From assembly GCF_009796785.1 (NCBI RefSeq), contig NZ_CP047026.1:682001-746000 (forward strand): a DNA stretch of 64,000 nt, read 5' to 3'. The notes beneath the pieces are model-generated. The model saw nothing but the letters and a program-made list of their open reading frames with translations. It ran no database searches and had not been told where the DNA came from. Positions 25,659-35,390 of the stretch are shown here, piece by piece. This DNA is from Polaribacter sp. L3A8 (GTDB lineage Bacteria > Bacteroidota > Bacteroidia > Flavobacteriales > Flavobacteriaceae). How positions within the stretch are numbered: position 1 is the stretch's first letter; every line of letters starts with the position of its first letter. The position numbers were made by a program, and so were the translations under genes.

Positions 25659-26969
25659 TTATTCAGCAATTCTTTCAATTTTTGCGCCAATAGATTTTAA
25701 ACGAGCTTCTATGTTTTCGTAACCTCTATCTATTTGCTCTATGTTATTTATAATACTTGTTCCTTTAGCAGACAATGCAGCTATTAATAAAGAGATGCCT
25801 GCTCTAATATCTGGCGATGTCATTTTGGTTGCTTTTAACGAGCTTTCAAAATTCATACCAATTACTGTTGCTCTATGAGGATCACACAAAATTACTTTTG
25901 CGCCCATATCAATCAATTTATCAACAAAAAACAAACGGCTTTCAAACATCTTTTGATGAATTAAAACGGTTCCTTTTGCTTGTGTTGCTATTACTAAAAC
26001 AATACTTAGCAAATCTGGAGTAAAACCAGGCCAAGGTGCATCTGCAACGGTTAAAACAGAACCATCTATAAAATTCTGAATTTCATAAGATTCTTGTGCA
26101 GGAATATAAATATCGTCTCCTTTTCTTTCTAATTGTATTCCTAATTTTCTAAATACGTTAGGTATTTGTCCTAAGTTTTCCCAACTAACATCTTTTATGG
26201 TTAATTCAGACCTTGTCATTACTGCAACACCAATCCAAGAACCAATTTCAATCATATCTGGTAAAACTCTGTGCTCGCAACCACCAAGTGCATCAACTCC
26301 TTCTATAATTAATAAGTTAGAGCCTACTCCAGATATTTTTGCGCCCATAGAGTTCAACATTTTACATAATTGTTGAATATAAGGTTCGCAAGCAGCATTG
26401 TAAATTTTTGTAGTTCCTGTTGCTAAAACAGCTGCCATTAAAATATTAGCGGTTCCGGTTACAGAAGCTTCATCTAATAACATTTCTACACCATGTAATT
26501 CTTCTGCTTCTACTCCGTAAAAATGTTCTTCTTTATTATAACGGAATTTTGCGCCTAATCTTATAAATCCTTCAAAATGCGTATCTAAACGTCTACGTCC
26601 TATTTTGTCTCCTCCTGGTCTTGGAATATATCCTTTACCAAAACGAGCTAAAAGCGGACCTACAATCATAATTGAACCACGTAAAGAACTTCCGTCTCTT
26701 TTAAAATCTGCAGATTCTAAGTATTTTAAATTCACTTCATCCGCTTGAAAAGCGTAAGAATTGCTACCTAGTTTTTCTACTTTTACACCTAATTCTCCAA
26801 GAATAAAAATTAATTTGTTTACATCAATAATATCCGGAACATTGTTTATTACAACTCTTTCTGGCGTTAATAAAACGGCACAAAGTATTTGTAAAACTTC
26901 ATTTTTTGCGCCTTGTGGAGTAATGGTTCCGTTTAATTTATGACCGCCTTCAATTTTAAATGATGCCAT
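25659..26969 (-). CDS. murA: UDP-N-acetylglucosamine 1-carboxyvinyltransferase
   Basis: This 436-residue enzyme makes the first committed step of peptidoglycan synthesis by adding enolpyruvate to UDP-GlcNAc. The family pattern is clear (GAKNEVLQI, DGSSLRGSI, GPLLARFGKG, ADAPWPGFTPDL). The active-site loop reads PGGDKIG, with Asp121 where E. coli has Cys115 (codon at 26607-26609). That change is known to block fosfomycin while keeping activity. The DUF4290 gene ends 3 bases before its start, so they are co-transcribed. Confidence 0.96.
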   Translation of the reverse strand: MASFKIEGGHKLNGTITPQGAKNEVLQILCAVLLTPERVVINNVPDIIDVNKLIFILGELGVKVEKLGSNSYAFQADEVNLKYLESADFKRDGSSLRGSIMIVGPLLARFGKGYIPRPGGDKIGRRRLDTHFEGFIRLGAKFRYNKEEHFYGVEAEELHGVEMLLDEASVTGTANILMAAVLATGTTKIYNAACEPYIQQLCKMLNSMGAKISGVGSNLLIIEGVDALGGCEHRVLPDMIEIGSWIGVAVMTRSELTIKDVSWENLGQIPNVFRKLGIQLERKGDDIYIPAQESYEIQNFIDGSVLTVADAPWPGFTPDLLSIVLVIATQAKGTVLIHQKMFESRLFFVDKLIDMGAKVILCDPHRATVIGMNFESSLKATKMTSPDIRAGISLLIAALSAKGTSIINNIEQIDRGYENIEARLKSIGAKIERIAE

Positions 26970-26972
26970 ATA

Positions 26973-27635
26973 CTAGTATCTTTTTCTATTTTTATTCTGA
27001 TTATTATGCTGTGGTTTCTTGTATGTTGTTTTAGAGGTACTTGTACCTTGCCCTTGTGTACGTGGTTTTCTTAAAAGGTTTTTACTTTCAGAAAGTTCTT
27101 CTTCACTATTTCTTAAATCTAACTTACCATCAGATAAGTCGTATAAATGCTTAAAAATTACAGCATCATCAACAGTATCTTTGTTCCAATTTAAGTAACA
27201 CTTTTTCATGTGGTTTGCAATGGTAAAAACCAAAGCTTCTTTTTTATCACCATCTTCCCAACTTAAAGCAATATCTATCATGGTTTGAATATTGTTACCG
27301 TAGTAACGATATCTAGATGCCGATTTTGGATAAGGCAACCCTTCTGGTTTTTCTTGTAATTCTTCTTTTGATGGTTGTGGGTATGGAGATTCTACATCTA
27401 ATTTAAAATCTGCCATAATATATAACTGATCCCAAAGTTTGTGTTTAAAATCTGGAACATCACGTAAATGTGGTTGCAAATTACCCATAACATCTACAAT
27501 AGCTCTCGCCATTTTATCGCGTTCATCTTTAGTTTCTAAAGCAAGGCAATGGTCTACTAATTTTTGTATATGTCTGCCGTATTCTGGTATTATCATTAAC
27601 GGTCTTTCTGAATTATATTCTAAATCGAATGTCAT
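26973..27635 (-). CDS. DUF4290 domain-containing protein
   Basis: The protein has 220 residues with the start at ATG 27635 (MTFDLEYNSERPLMIIPEYG); the Met at 27674 adds a basic leader with no support. The DUF4290 domain covers the first 190 residues (GRHIQKLVDHCL, LRDVPDFKHKLWDQL, YGNNIQTMIDIAL). The tail is rich in Lys, Asn and Gln and likely unstructured. The family is confined to Bacteroidota and its function is unknown. Its constant place before murA suggests a wall or growth role. Confidence 0.9.
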   Translation of the reverse strand: MTFDLEYNSERPLMIIPEYGRHIQKLVDHCLALETKDERDKMARAIVDVMGNLQPHLRDVPDFKHKLWDQLYIMADFKLDVESPYPQPSKEELQEKPEGLPYPKSASRYRYYGNNIQTMIDIALSWEDGDKKEALVFTIANHMKKCYLNWNKDTVDDAVIFKHLYDLSDGKLDLRNSEEELSESKNLLRKPRTQGQGTSTSKTTYKKPQHNNQNKNRKRY

Positions 27636-27762
27636 TTGTTTATTTTTGAGAAGTGTTCTCCATAAATTACGCATAAAAACGTAACTCTAGAACTGACAAA
27701 TTATAGTTTGTAGTTATTTAACGTTGCAAAATAACAATTTATTTTTAGTTTTAGGAATGTTT

Positions 27763-30084
27763 TTAACCAATCACTTTTAATTTAGCAAATTGTAGCAACA
27801 ATTTCTTCTTACCAACAGTACCAAATTTAATTTCTGCTTTCTTATTTGGACCATTTCCTTCTAGCGCAATTACTTCTCCTCTACCAAATCTATTGTGTTC
27901 TACAAAGTTACCAACAACAATATTTCTATCAAATAAATTAGCTTGAGAGGTTGCTTGAGATACTTTTTTTAAGTTTTTAGGAATTATAATTTCTTTCTTT
28001 TTTACCAAATCACGTTCCATTTTTTTACGCTGAATTGGTTTTTGAAAACGAATTCCTTTTGGTGCGTCATCAAAAATACTTTTATCAACAAAATTATTTA
28101 TTGCTGGATTGGTACTTTTTGGTGTAATATAGTTTAGATATTGATCATCTATTTCTTCTAAAAACCTACTTGGTTCTGCATCTACCAATTTACCCCATCT
28201 ATAACGAGTTTGCGCATAACTTAAATACGCTACTTTTTCTGCTCTTGTTATTGCCACATAAAACAACCTACGCTCCTCTTCTAACTCACTTCGTGTATTC
28301 ATACTCATTGCAGAAGGAAATAAATTTTCTTCTAAACCAACAATGTACACATACATATACTCTAATCCTTTAGATTGGTGAATGGTCATTAAAGAAACAG
28401 AGGGTTTGTCATCGTCTTTTTTAGCATCAAAATCTGTAGCCAACGCCACATCTTCTAAAAAAGTAGTTAAAGAAGTGTCTCCACCTTCTTCTATTTTATC
28501 AGTAATAAAATCTTTAATTCCGTTTAAAAGTTCTTGAACATTTTCTACTTTACTAACAGCTTCTGGCGTTCCGTCTTTTTCTAAATTTTTTATTAATTGT
28601 GCCTTTTTTACAACCGTTTCTGCAATTTCGAATGCATTTTTTGTTTGCGATTCTATTTGCAAACTTTGCATCATATCCATAAAATTACGAAGCTTATTTT
28701 TAGTTCCGGCATTTATTTTTAAATCGATTTTATCAATGTATTTTATAACATCAAAAATTGATTTTTTATAATGATTTGCAGCTATTGTTAACCTATCTAT
28801 AGTTGTTGCGCCAATTCCACGGGCAGGATAATTGATAATTCTCTTTAACGCTTCTTCATCATTTGGGTTGATTAAAATACGTAAATAAGATAAAATATCT
28901 TTAATTTCTTTTCTTTGATAAAAGGAAATTCCACCATAAATTTTATAGTCAATTCCTTTTTTACGTAACGCATCTTCAATGGCTCTAGATTGCGAGTTTG
29001 TTCTATATAAAACACAAAAATCATCTGGTGTTAATTGATGATTCATTTGGTTTTCCCAAATAGATTGTGCTACAAAACGCCCTTCTTCTCCATCAGAAAT
29101 TGTGCGCATTACATTTATGGCATCTCCAGGATCATTAGACGTCCAAACTTCTTTGTCTAATTTTGTTTTATTTTTTTCGATTACAGAGTTTGCTGCGTTT
29201 ACAATATTACTTGTAGAACGATAATTTTGCTCTAGTTTAAAGGTTTTAACATCCGGATAATCTTTCTGGAAATTTAATATATTCTGAATATTTGCCCCCC
29301 TAAAACTATAAATACTTTGAGAATCGTCTCCAACAACACAAATGTTTCCAAATTTATCTGCCAAGGCTCTAACAATGATATATTGAGAGTGATTTGTATC
29401 TTGATACTCATCTACCATAATATATCTAAAACGATCTTGGTATTTTGCCAACGTTTCTGGAAAACGTGCTAATAACTCGTTGGTTCTTAATAATAAATCA
29501 TCAAAATCCATTGCACCTGCCTTAAAACATCTATCTACATACGCTCTATAAATATGGCCAACTTCTGGCCTACTTGCATGTAAATCTGCTTCTTGCAAAT
29601 CTGCATTATTAAAATACGCCTTAACCGTAATTAAACTGTTTTTAAAAGAAGAAATTCTCCCTAAAATCTGTTTTGGCTTGTATTGTTCTCTATTTAAATT
29701 CTTCTCTTTAATAATTGCAGATATTAAACGAACAGAATCTTGCGAATCGTAAATTGTAAAATTGGTTGGAAAACCTAATTTATCTGCTTCGGTACGTAAA
29801 ATTCTTGCAAAAACAGAGTGAAAAGTCCCCATCCACAAGTTTCTTGATTCACTATTACCAACAACTCCAGCAATTCTCGCCTTCATTTCTTTGGCTGCTT
29901 TGTTGGTAAATGTTAGCGATAATATGTTAAATGAATCTACACCTTGCTGCATTAAATGCGCTATTCTGTAGGTTAATACACGTGTTTTACCAGAACCTGC
30001 ACCCGCAATAATAATCATAGGACCATCTTTTTGTAAGACAGCTTGTTTTTGTGCTTCGTTTAAAGAATCTAAATATGTGCTCAA
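27763..30084 (-). CDS. UvrD/PcrA-type ATP-dependent DNA helicase
   Basis: This 773-residue superfamily 1A helicase shows Walker A GAGSGKTRVLTYRI, Walker B VDEYQDTNHSQY, motif III GDDSQSIYSFRGA and motif V/VI patterns (SLMTIHQSKGLEY, VAITRAEK). The C-terminal Tudor-like part (VVGNFVEHNRFGRGEV) is typical of PcrA, which binds RNA polymerase. It unwinds DNA in repair and at stalled forks. It is a single gene, divergent from the SatD operon. Confidence 0.93.
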   Translation of the reverse strand: MSTYLDSLNEAQKQAVLQKDGPMIIIAGAGSGKTRVLTYRIAHLMQQGVDSFNILSLTFTNKAAKEMKARIAGVVGNSESRNLWMGTFHSVFARILRTEADKLGFPTNFTIYDSQDSVRLISAIIKEKNLNREQYKPKQILGRISSFKNSLITVKAYFNNADLQEADLHASRPEVGHIYRAYVDRCFKAGAMDFDDLLLRTNELLARFPETLAKYQDRFRYIMVDEYQDTNHSQYIIVRALADKFGNICVVGDDSQSIYSFRGANIQNILNFQKDYPDVKTFKLEQNYRSTSNIVNAANSVIEKNKTKLDKEVWTSNDPGDAINVMRTISDGEEGRFVAQSIWENQMNHQLTPDDFCVLYRTNSQSRAIEDALRKKGIDYKIYGGISFYQRKEIKDILSYLRILINPNDEEALKRIINYPARGIGATTIDRLTIAANHYKKSIFDVIKYIDKIDLKINAGTKNKLRNFMDMMQSLQIESQTKNAFEIAETVVKKAQLIKNLEKDGTPEAVSKVENVQELLNGIKDFITDKIEEGGDTSLTTFLEDVALATDFDAKKDDDKPSVSLMTIHQSKGLEYMYVYIVGLEENLFPSAMSMNTRSELEEERRLFYVAITRAEKVAYLSYAQTRYRWGKLVDAEPSRFLEEIDDQYLNYITPKSTNPAINNFVDKSIFDDAPKGIRFQKPIQRKKMERDLVKKKEIIIPKNLKKVSQATSQANLFDRNIVVGNFVEHNRFGRGEVIALEGNGPNKKAEIKFGTVGKKKLLLQFAKLKVIG

Positions 30085-30191
30085 TAGTTTATTTTGAAAG
30101 AATTTAAAACCGTGAAATTAACCAAACTATTCGTTTCTAAAAAAGAAGAAGCTTCATTTTTATCAACAAATTATAAATGAAAAACCTTATT

Positions 30192-30268
30192 TTATCTGCC
30201 TATAAGCAGATAAATACAATTATCTGCCCTAAGACAGATAATTAAAAATATCTGCTCTAAGGCAGATA
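30192..30268 (+). promoter_or_regulatory. Three evenly spaced palindromic operators before the SatD gene
   Basis: Three copies of TATCTGC-N6-GCAGATA lie at 30192-30213, 30218-30243 and 30249-30268. The middle copy has one base changed in its right arm, ACAGATA. Their centres are exactly 28 bases apart, separated by 8-base A/T spacers. The middle hexamers are CTATAA, CCTAAG and TCTAAG, so the units are direct repeats. They sit 52 bases before the SatD start and between it and uvrD. They are probably binding sites for the helix-turn-helix of the SatD protein. Confidence 0.65.
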
Positions 30269-30320
30269 ATATTGCAATTTAGCATAATAAATGATATCTT
30301 AGCTAAAATTTATAGTAATA

Positions 30321-30935
30321 ATGACAAGTATTTTAACAGGTGATATTATCGATTCTAGAAAACAAGACGATCATTTTTGGTTAAAAACCTTAAAAGAAAC
30401 GTTAGCTACTTTTGGCGAATCGCCTAAATATTGGCAGGTTTACAGAGGAGATAGCTTTCAATTGGAAATAGAAAATTGCGAAAATGCATTTTATGCGGCT
30501 TTAAAATTAAAATCTCACCTAAAATCTACAGAAGATATTGATGTAAGAATCGGTATTGGTATTGGGGAAAAAGAATTTAATATGGCAGAAATTACAGCTT
30601 CTAATGGTGAAGCTTTTATAAATTCTGGCTATGCTTTTGATACGTATTTAAAAAAGCAAACAATTGCCATAAAAACCCCTTGGCACGAAATTGATGAAGA
30701 ATTAAATATTGCTTTTGATTTGGCTTTATTAACGATGGATTCTTGGACAAAAAATTCTGCAGAAGTTTTTAAACTGTCTTTAGAGTCAGAAAATATTACT
30801 CAAAAAGAAATTGCTTCTATTTTAGGGATCACCCAAGGGCGAGTAAGCGAAAGACAGAAGCGTTCTGGTTTTGAATCTGTGATGAAACTAGAAAAACGTT
30901 TTAGAAAATTAATCCATCAGAAAACACAATTATAA
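30321..30935 (+). CDS. SatD family protein with C-terminal helix-turn-helix
   Basis: This is a 204-residue protein. The N-terminal 140 residues match the SatD family (LTGDIIDSR, VYRGDSFQLEI, VRIGIGIG, SNGEAFINSG), a pattern that recalls the core of nucleotidyl cyclases or GGDEF proteins (inference). The C-terminus is a helix-turn-helix (ITQKEIASILGITQGRVSERQK). The stop is one base from the DUF3307 gene. Three palindromes upstream suggest autoregulation by this protein. The ligand is unknown. Confidence 0.85.
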   Translation: MTSILTGDIIDSRKQDDHFWLKTLKETLATFGESPKYWQVYRGDSFQLEIENCENAFYAALKLKSHLKSTEDIDVRIGIGIGEKEFNMAEITASNGEAFINSGYAFDTYLKKQTIAIKTPWHEIDEELNIAFDLALLTMDSWTKNSAEVFKLSLESENITQKEIASILGITQGRVSERQKRSGFESVMKLEKRFRKLIHQKTQL

Positions 30936-30936
30936 A

Positions 30937-31656
30937 ATGTTCTTATTTTTAAAATTTTTGTTAGCACATATTTTAGGTGATTTTGTTTTTCAACCAGAAA
31001 AATGGGTTAAAAACAAGGAGGAAAAGAAAGTAAAATCGGTAAAACTATATTATCATATTGGTATTCATGCCCTTTTGTTATTACTTGTTTTATTATTCAA
31101 TTTACAAGAATATTGGTTGGGATTTCTACTAATTGTTGTTTCTCATTATTTAATTGATGTTCTAAAATTATATCTTCAGAAAAAGAAAACAAAACGAATT
31201 TGGTTTTTTATTGATCAAGTTTTGCACCTTATTGTATTGGTAATGGCAACTTCATTATATATTGATTTTCAATTGCCATCAGAAAACATCATAACAGAAA
31301 AAGGTTTGTTATTATTGACTTTTTTATTGCTTGTTATTTTTGTTTCTGCTATTATCATCAAAATAATTATTACACAATGGAATCCTGAAAGTAAAAAAGA
31401 AAATGATGATTCTCTTGCCAAAGCCGGACGCTATATTGGTATTTTAGAACGTTTATTTGTTTTTACGTTTGTAATTACCAACCACTGGGAAGCTATTGGC
31501 TTTTTATTGGCTGCTAAATCGGTTTTTAGATTTGGAGATTTAACTTCATCTAAAGACAGAAAACTAACAGAATATATTTTAATTGGTACTTTATTAAGTT
31601 TTGGCTTTGCTATCTTTTTAGGAGTTCTATATTTGTACGTATTAAATTTACTTTAG
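30937..31656 (+). CDS. DUF3307 membrane protein
   Basis: This 239-residue protein has about six membrane helices. It has the DUF3307 start (FLLAHILGDFVFQPEKWVKNK) followed by HIGIHALLLLL and ISHYLID-like motifs with His and Asp residues in helices. The family is regularly linked to SatD genes; its function is unknown. It starts one base after the SatD stop and lies 3 bases before the next gene. Confidence 0.88.
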   Translation: MFLFLKFLLAHILGDFVFQPEKWVKNKEEKKVKSVKLYYHIGIHALLLLLVLLFNLQEYWLGFLLIVVSHYLIDVLKLYLQKKKTKRIWFFIDQVLHLIVLVMATSLYIDFQLPSENIITEKGLLLLTFLLLVIFVSAIIIKIIITQWNPESKKENDDSLAKAGRYIGILERLFVFTFVITNHWEAIGFLLAAKSVFRFGDLTSSKDRKLTEYILIGTLLSFGFAIFLGVLYLYVLNLL

Positions 31657-31659
31657 TTT

Positions 31660-32172
31660 ATGGAAGACAAATTAATAGAAAGTATTGTATATATTTTACC
31701 TGCCGCAGTTACAGGTTTGGTTAGCTATTATATGTTTAACAGGCTTATAGCACAACAAAAGCCTAAAAGTAAAATGGAGATTCTAGCTCAAAAAAACAAA
31801 GATACTTTGCCTATAAAATTACAGGCTTATGAGCGTATGTTGTTGTTTTGTGAACGTATTAACCCTGTTAAGATGTTAGTTAGAATTAAACCTATTTCTG
31901 ATGATACACACGATTATTTACAGTTATTAATTGCCAATGTAGAACAAGAGTTTGAACACAACTTAGTGCAACAAATTTATATTTCTAATGATACTTGGAC
32001 TGCTATTCTAGCAACCAAAAGTAGTGTAATTAACAAATTAAGACAAGTTGCAGAAACCTCTAAATCTGCAAACGAATTACGAGAAAATGTTATAATACAT
32101 TACTCTAAAACATTACCACCTACAGACACGCCTATTTCGTTTATTAAAAACGAAGTGAAAAAACTCTTATAA
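31660..32172 (+). CDS. Membrane-anchored protein of unknown function (SatD operon)
   Basis: This 170-residue protein has one N-terminal membrane helix (IVYILPAAVTGLVSYYMF) and a cytoplasmic domain rich in charged helices (KLQAYERMLLFCERINPVKM, NVEQEFEHNLVQQIYIS). I do not recognise a named domain; similar proteins are known only from Bacteroidota. It is third in the SatD-DUF3307 operon, 3 bases after DUF3307, and is followed by a strong terminator, so the operon has three genes. Confidence 0.8.
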   Translation: MEDKLIESIVYILPAAVTGLVSYYMFNRLIAQQKPKSKMEILAQKNKDTLPIKLQAYERMLLFCERINPVKMLVRIKPISDDTHDYLQLLIANVEQEFEHNLVQQIYISNDTWTAILATKSSVINKLRQVAETSKSANELRENVIIHYSKTLPPTDTPISFIKNEVKKLL

Positions 32173-32176
32173 ATAA

Positions 32177-32212
32177 AAAAGCTCCTCTTATAAAATTCTA
32201 AGAGGAGCTTTT
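32177..32212. terminator. Bidirectional terminator
   Basis: AAAAGCTCCTCTTA / TAAGAGGAGCTTTT with an 8-base loop between the SatD operon and the convergent cobalamin-uptake operon. Confidence 0.92.
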
Positions 32213-32242
32213 AATTCAATTTCCTTTTTCAAAAGATCTTTA

Positions 32243-33280
32243 TTAATTAAAATATATTTTAGAAGCACCTAATGCAACACTCTTAGTTTGTGTTCTTGTT
32301 TTAGTTGCAATATCAAATACATTAAGCGTACTTAAATCTTTAAAATTTGCATTTAAAGTAAATAATGAATTACCTTCTACCTCAATACCGTATAAGAAAC
32401 CTTCTACAGTAACTATTTCTGCTGTAGATAAACTAGTAGCATCTGTATCTATAGAATAAATATTATTCCCTACAGCATAATAAATTGTATTATTTTCTAA
32501 TACCATTAAACTTGGGTGTTCAGTAGCAGGAAAAATAATTTCAGATTGAACAGTATTATTACTAGTGTTTATTTTTGTAATTGAAGCTATAGTCTCATCA
32601 CCTGTCCAAGCTGCTTTTCCTTCACATAAAACCACTAAAAAATTATTATTATCAATAAACATTTCGTCTGGTCTTTCGTTCACCGAAATTTCTTCTACAT
32701 TATCTGTAGCAATATCAATTACAGAGATTATATTATTTGAACCCCAAGCACCTTGATGAGAAACATATAATTTTCCGTTACTTTCTATAATTCTCTCCGG
32801 ACCAACACCAATATTTATTTTCTTGATAAAATCATAACTAGTAAGGTCGTAAACAGCTACAAAAGCTCCAGTAAGTCCCCAGTTTGTAACATATGCTTTG
32901 TCATCTGCAACTGTCATAAACCTAGGAGTTGCTAGTTCTTCAGTAATTGTAGCTTCTTTTACAAATGAATATCTATCTACAACTGTCACTGTATTCTGGT
33001 TATCTACAACAATAAAAGCTCTTTCGTTATCAAAAGCCATCGATTGTAAATTAGTTGATAGTTCACTTGAATTTACCTTTTTGTAAATTAAGTTTTCTAC
33101 TGTTTCAAAATCATCAGATATAAAAGAAACAGAACCTGTACTTGCAGTACCACTACCTTCACCACTAATTAACACTCCATTTTCATAATCACCTCTTGGT
33201 GTACTTGATGAATCGCTTGTACATGAAGCAAATGCCATTGCTCCGAATACTAATATTGCTAGTAATTTATTAATTCTCAT
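32243..33280 (-). CDS. Beta-propeller (YncE/DUF5074-like) lipoprotein of the cobalamin-uptake operon
   Basis: This is a 345-residue lipoprotein (lipobox AFASCT). The mature part has propeller blades with repeated patterns such as VTVVDRYSFVKEATI, VAVYDLTSYDFIKKI and ISVIDIATDNVEEI. Such proteins often accompany TonB receptors for vitamin B12 in Bacteroidota and may be a surface-exposed binding partner. It starts 3 bases after the BtuB-like stop, under the same cobalamin riboswitch. Confidence 0.82.
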   Translation of the reverse strand: MRINKLLAILVFGAMAFASCTSDSSSTPRGDYENGVLISGEGSGTASTGSVSFISDDFETVENLIYKKVNSSELSTNLQSMAFDNERAFIVVDNQNTVTVVDRYSFVKEATITEELATPRFMTVADDKAYVTNWGLTGAFVAVYDLTSYDFIKKINIGVGPERIIESNGKLYVSHQGAWGSNNIISVIDIATDNVEEISVNERPDEMFIDNNNFLVVLCEGKAAWTGDETIASITKINTSNNTVQSEIIFPATEHPSLMVLENNTIYYAVGNNIYSIDTDATSLSTAEIVTVEGFLYGIEVEGNSLFTLNANFKDLSTLNVFDIATKTRTQTKSVALGASKIYFN

Positions 33281-33283
33281 TGT

Positions 33284-35149
33284 TTAAAATTTATAGTTTA
33301 TATTTAAATTAAAGTTTCTATTAGGCATTGGTCTTCTTGGTTGTGTTAGATAATTTTTATTGAACACATTATTAATTTTAAAACCAACGCTAATTTCTTT
33401 TTTTATACTTTTTATTATTTTATAATCTCCTCCAAAGTTCGCTACATAAAAACTAGGAAGTATAAAATCTTTAGAATTACTTTCTGTAGTAAAAATTTCT
33501 CCTGTAAATAATTGTTGATAGAAAAAACTAATTTTTTTATGAGAATACCCAAAACTTCCATTAAATAAATGTTTTGGTTTAAAAATCAATAATTTGTTAG
33601 TGTCTTTATCTCTAGCCTCTGTATAACTATAGTTCGCTGTAAAATCAAAAAAATGATTGTTATAGTCTTTAGCATAAGAAAGACTCAATTCTACTCCTTT
33701 GTTTACGGCACTAGAAATATTTATTGGCGTCCATACACCTGGTCTAGTAGCATCTCCACTTGGTGTCCAAACAATTTTATCTTTAGCTGAGATGTAGAAC
33801 ACGCCTAAATCTGCAGAAAATTTATTTTTCTTATAATTTACAGCAAACTCACCTTGAACTGCTGTTTCTGGAATTAACTTGGTGTTTCCTTGACCAGGCC
33901 AATACAAATCTTCATAACTTGGTACTCTATAATTTTTAGAAGCATTCGCTCTAAGTGACAAATTTTCATGCGTTTTAACTTTCATTCCTAAAGAATAACT
34001 GTTAGGAACATCATAATCAGAGTTAAAGTCTTTTCTCACTTTTAAATCAAAGAAAACTATATTTAAAATATTTTGATTATAAATTAATGATTGTGAAAAT
34101 TGTCTCCTATTTTTCTCTATAATTTGATCCGTTTTACCAAAAACAGATTCATACTCAGAATAGGATGTAATTTTCGCATTTATTGATGAAAATTTATAAG
34201 CTACATCATAATTAATCAAATAACGTTTCGATTTTCCAAAATTAAATTCATCGACTAATTTATTATCAAAATACTGATATTCTTGCGTTAAAAAAGCCAG
34301 TTTTAGTTCGTGATTAAACTTATCTTGATTATAATTATATACAAGAAGATTTCTGTTATTAAAATTCTTGTATTTATCATTTGCTCCTGTTGGGTTTGGT
34401 AACTCACCAGAAAACAAACGACTACTAACATAACTTGTACTATAAAATTTAAGTTGCGCTTTTGAATTAAACTTATACGCCAAACCAACACTTACATTAA
34501 AGTTATTATATGCGCCATTAAAATTTTTAAAATCTGTACCTAATAATTTATAATCATTTTCAGATTCATTATAAGACATTCCTAATTTTAGTGCTAATTT
34601 TTCTGTAGAGATTTTAAACTTATACAAACTATTATAAGAACTAAAACTACCTATTGAACCTACAAATTGATTCTCAATTACTTTCTTAGAATTAAATAAT
34701 AATTGATCATTTAAATGAATTGTACCTCCAACTGCACCAGAACCGTACTCAATACTTCCTCCTCCACTTCTAACATCGATAGCATCGAATAAACTAACAG
34801 TCATGGAGTTAAAGCCAGTCTGACCATTATTAACAGAATTAATATTTATTCCGTTCCAAACAACCGCTGTATTAGAAGAACTTGTACCTCTAAAACTTGC
34901 TGTACTCGTACCTCCTGCTCCATATTCTTTTAAATAAATTAAAGAGTTAAAACGTAAAAGCGAAGTAAATGATTCTGTATTTTTTGTAATTATAGAATCA
35001 TTTAATACTTGAACTTTATATCCTTTAGAGTTTTCTATTTTTTTATCAGCAACAATAACAATTTCTTTCAAAACGTTCCTTATAGAATCATTTTGAGCCA
35101 AAATAGCATGTGTAATAAAAAAAGTTATAAAAAGTAAGAGTTTCTTCAT
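33284..35149 (-). CDS. TonB-dependent cobalamin receptor (BtuB-like)
   Basis: This 621-residue outer-membrane protein has a signal peptide (MKKLLLFITFFITHAILA). The plug domain is visible (FRGTSSSNTAVVWNGININ, GGGSIEYGSGAVGGTIHL), followed by a 22-strand-type barrel ending in an aromatic strand (NFNLNINYKF). The barrel imports a TonB-driven ligand. The cobalamin riboswitch directly upstream argues for B12 or cobinamide. Two other metal or haem substrates would be less likely. Confidence 0.92.
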   Translation of the reverse strand: MKKLLLFITFFITHAILAQNDSIRNVLKEIVIVADKKIENSKGYKVQVLNDSIITKNTESFTSLLRFNSLIYLKEYGAGGTSTASFRGTSSSNTAVVWNGININSVNNGQTGFNSMTVSLFDAIDVRSGGGSIEYGSGAVGGTIHLNDQLLFNSKKVIENQFVGSIGSFSSYNSLYKFKISTEKLALKLGMSYNESENDYKLLGTDFKNFNGAYNNFNVSVGLAYKFNSKAQLKFYSTSYVSSRLFSGELPNPTGANDKYKNFNNRNLLVYNYNQDKFNHELKLAFLTQEYQYFDNKLVDEFNFGKSKRYLINYDVAYKFSSINAKITSYSEYESVFGKTDQIIEKNRRQFSQSLIYNQNILNIVFFDLKVRKDFNSDYDVPNSYSLGMKVKTHENLSLRANASKNYRVPSYEDLYWPGQGNTKLIPETAVQGEFAVNYKKNKFSADLGVFYISAKDKIVWTPSGDATRPGVWTPINISSAVNKGVELSLSYAKDYNNHFFDFTANYSYTEARDKDTNKLLIFKPKHLFNGSFGYSHKKISFFYQQLFTGEIFTTESNSKDFILPSFYVANFGGDYKIIKSIKKEISVGFKINNVFNKNYLTQPRRPMPNRNFNLNINYKF

Positions 35150-35194
35150 AATCCATTTAACCTTTATCCCGAAAGTTTTAATTGTTTAAAAAAT

Positions 35195-35377
35195 AGGCAG
35201 GTCTCCTGGCTTGCGTCTTGTAATTGGTCTTCCCATTTTAATCTGAAATTATTTCAGATTTTAAACAGTGACATAAAGATTAATTACAAGCTTAATAGCT
35301 TACAGTTGCGGGAACAGCTTTGGTTTTTAACCAAATTCCCTTTTAATTTGTTCTCAAAAAGAACAAAACCTTAATTT
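35195..35377 (-). promoter_or_regulatory. Cobalamin riboswitch
   Basis: On the minus strand the leader contains the B12-box region AAGCCAGGAGACCTGCC and the core GTCACTG, GGGAA and GAACAGCTTTGG-type elements, with CAGTTGCGGGAACAG seen on the opposite strand. It lies between the predicted transcription start and the BtuB-like gene. Bound cobalamin would turn off the receptor and propeller lipoprotein genes. Confidence 0.93.
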
Positions 35378-35380
35378 TGG

Positions 35381-35388
35381 CAAATGTA
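35381..35388 (-). promoter_or_regulatory. -7 box ahead of the cobalamin riboswitch
   Basis: TACATTTG on the minus strand matches TAnnTTTG and sits just before the riboswitch, 3 bases beyond the end of the neighbouring gene. Confidence 0.45.
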
Positions 35389-35390
35389 TA

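Noticed and set aside
30192..30268. Short CRISPR array
   Set aside because: Only three palindromic units with 8-base A/T spacers, and no cas genes; operators are the better reading.
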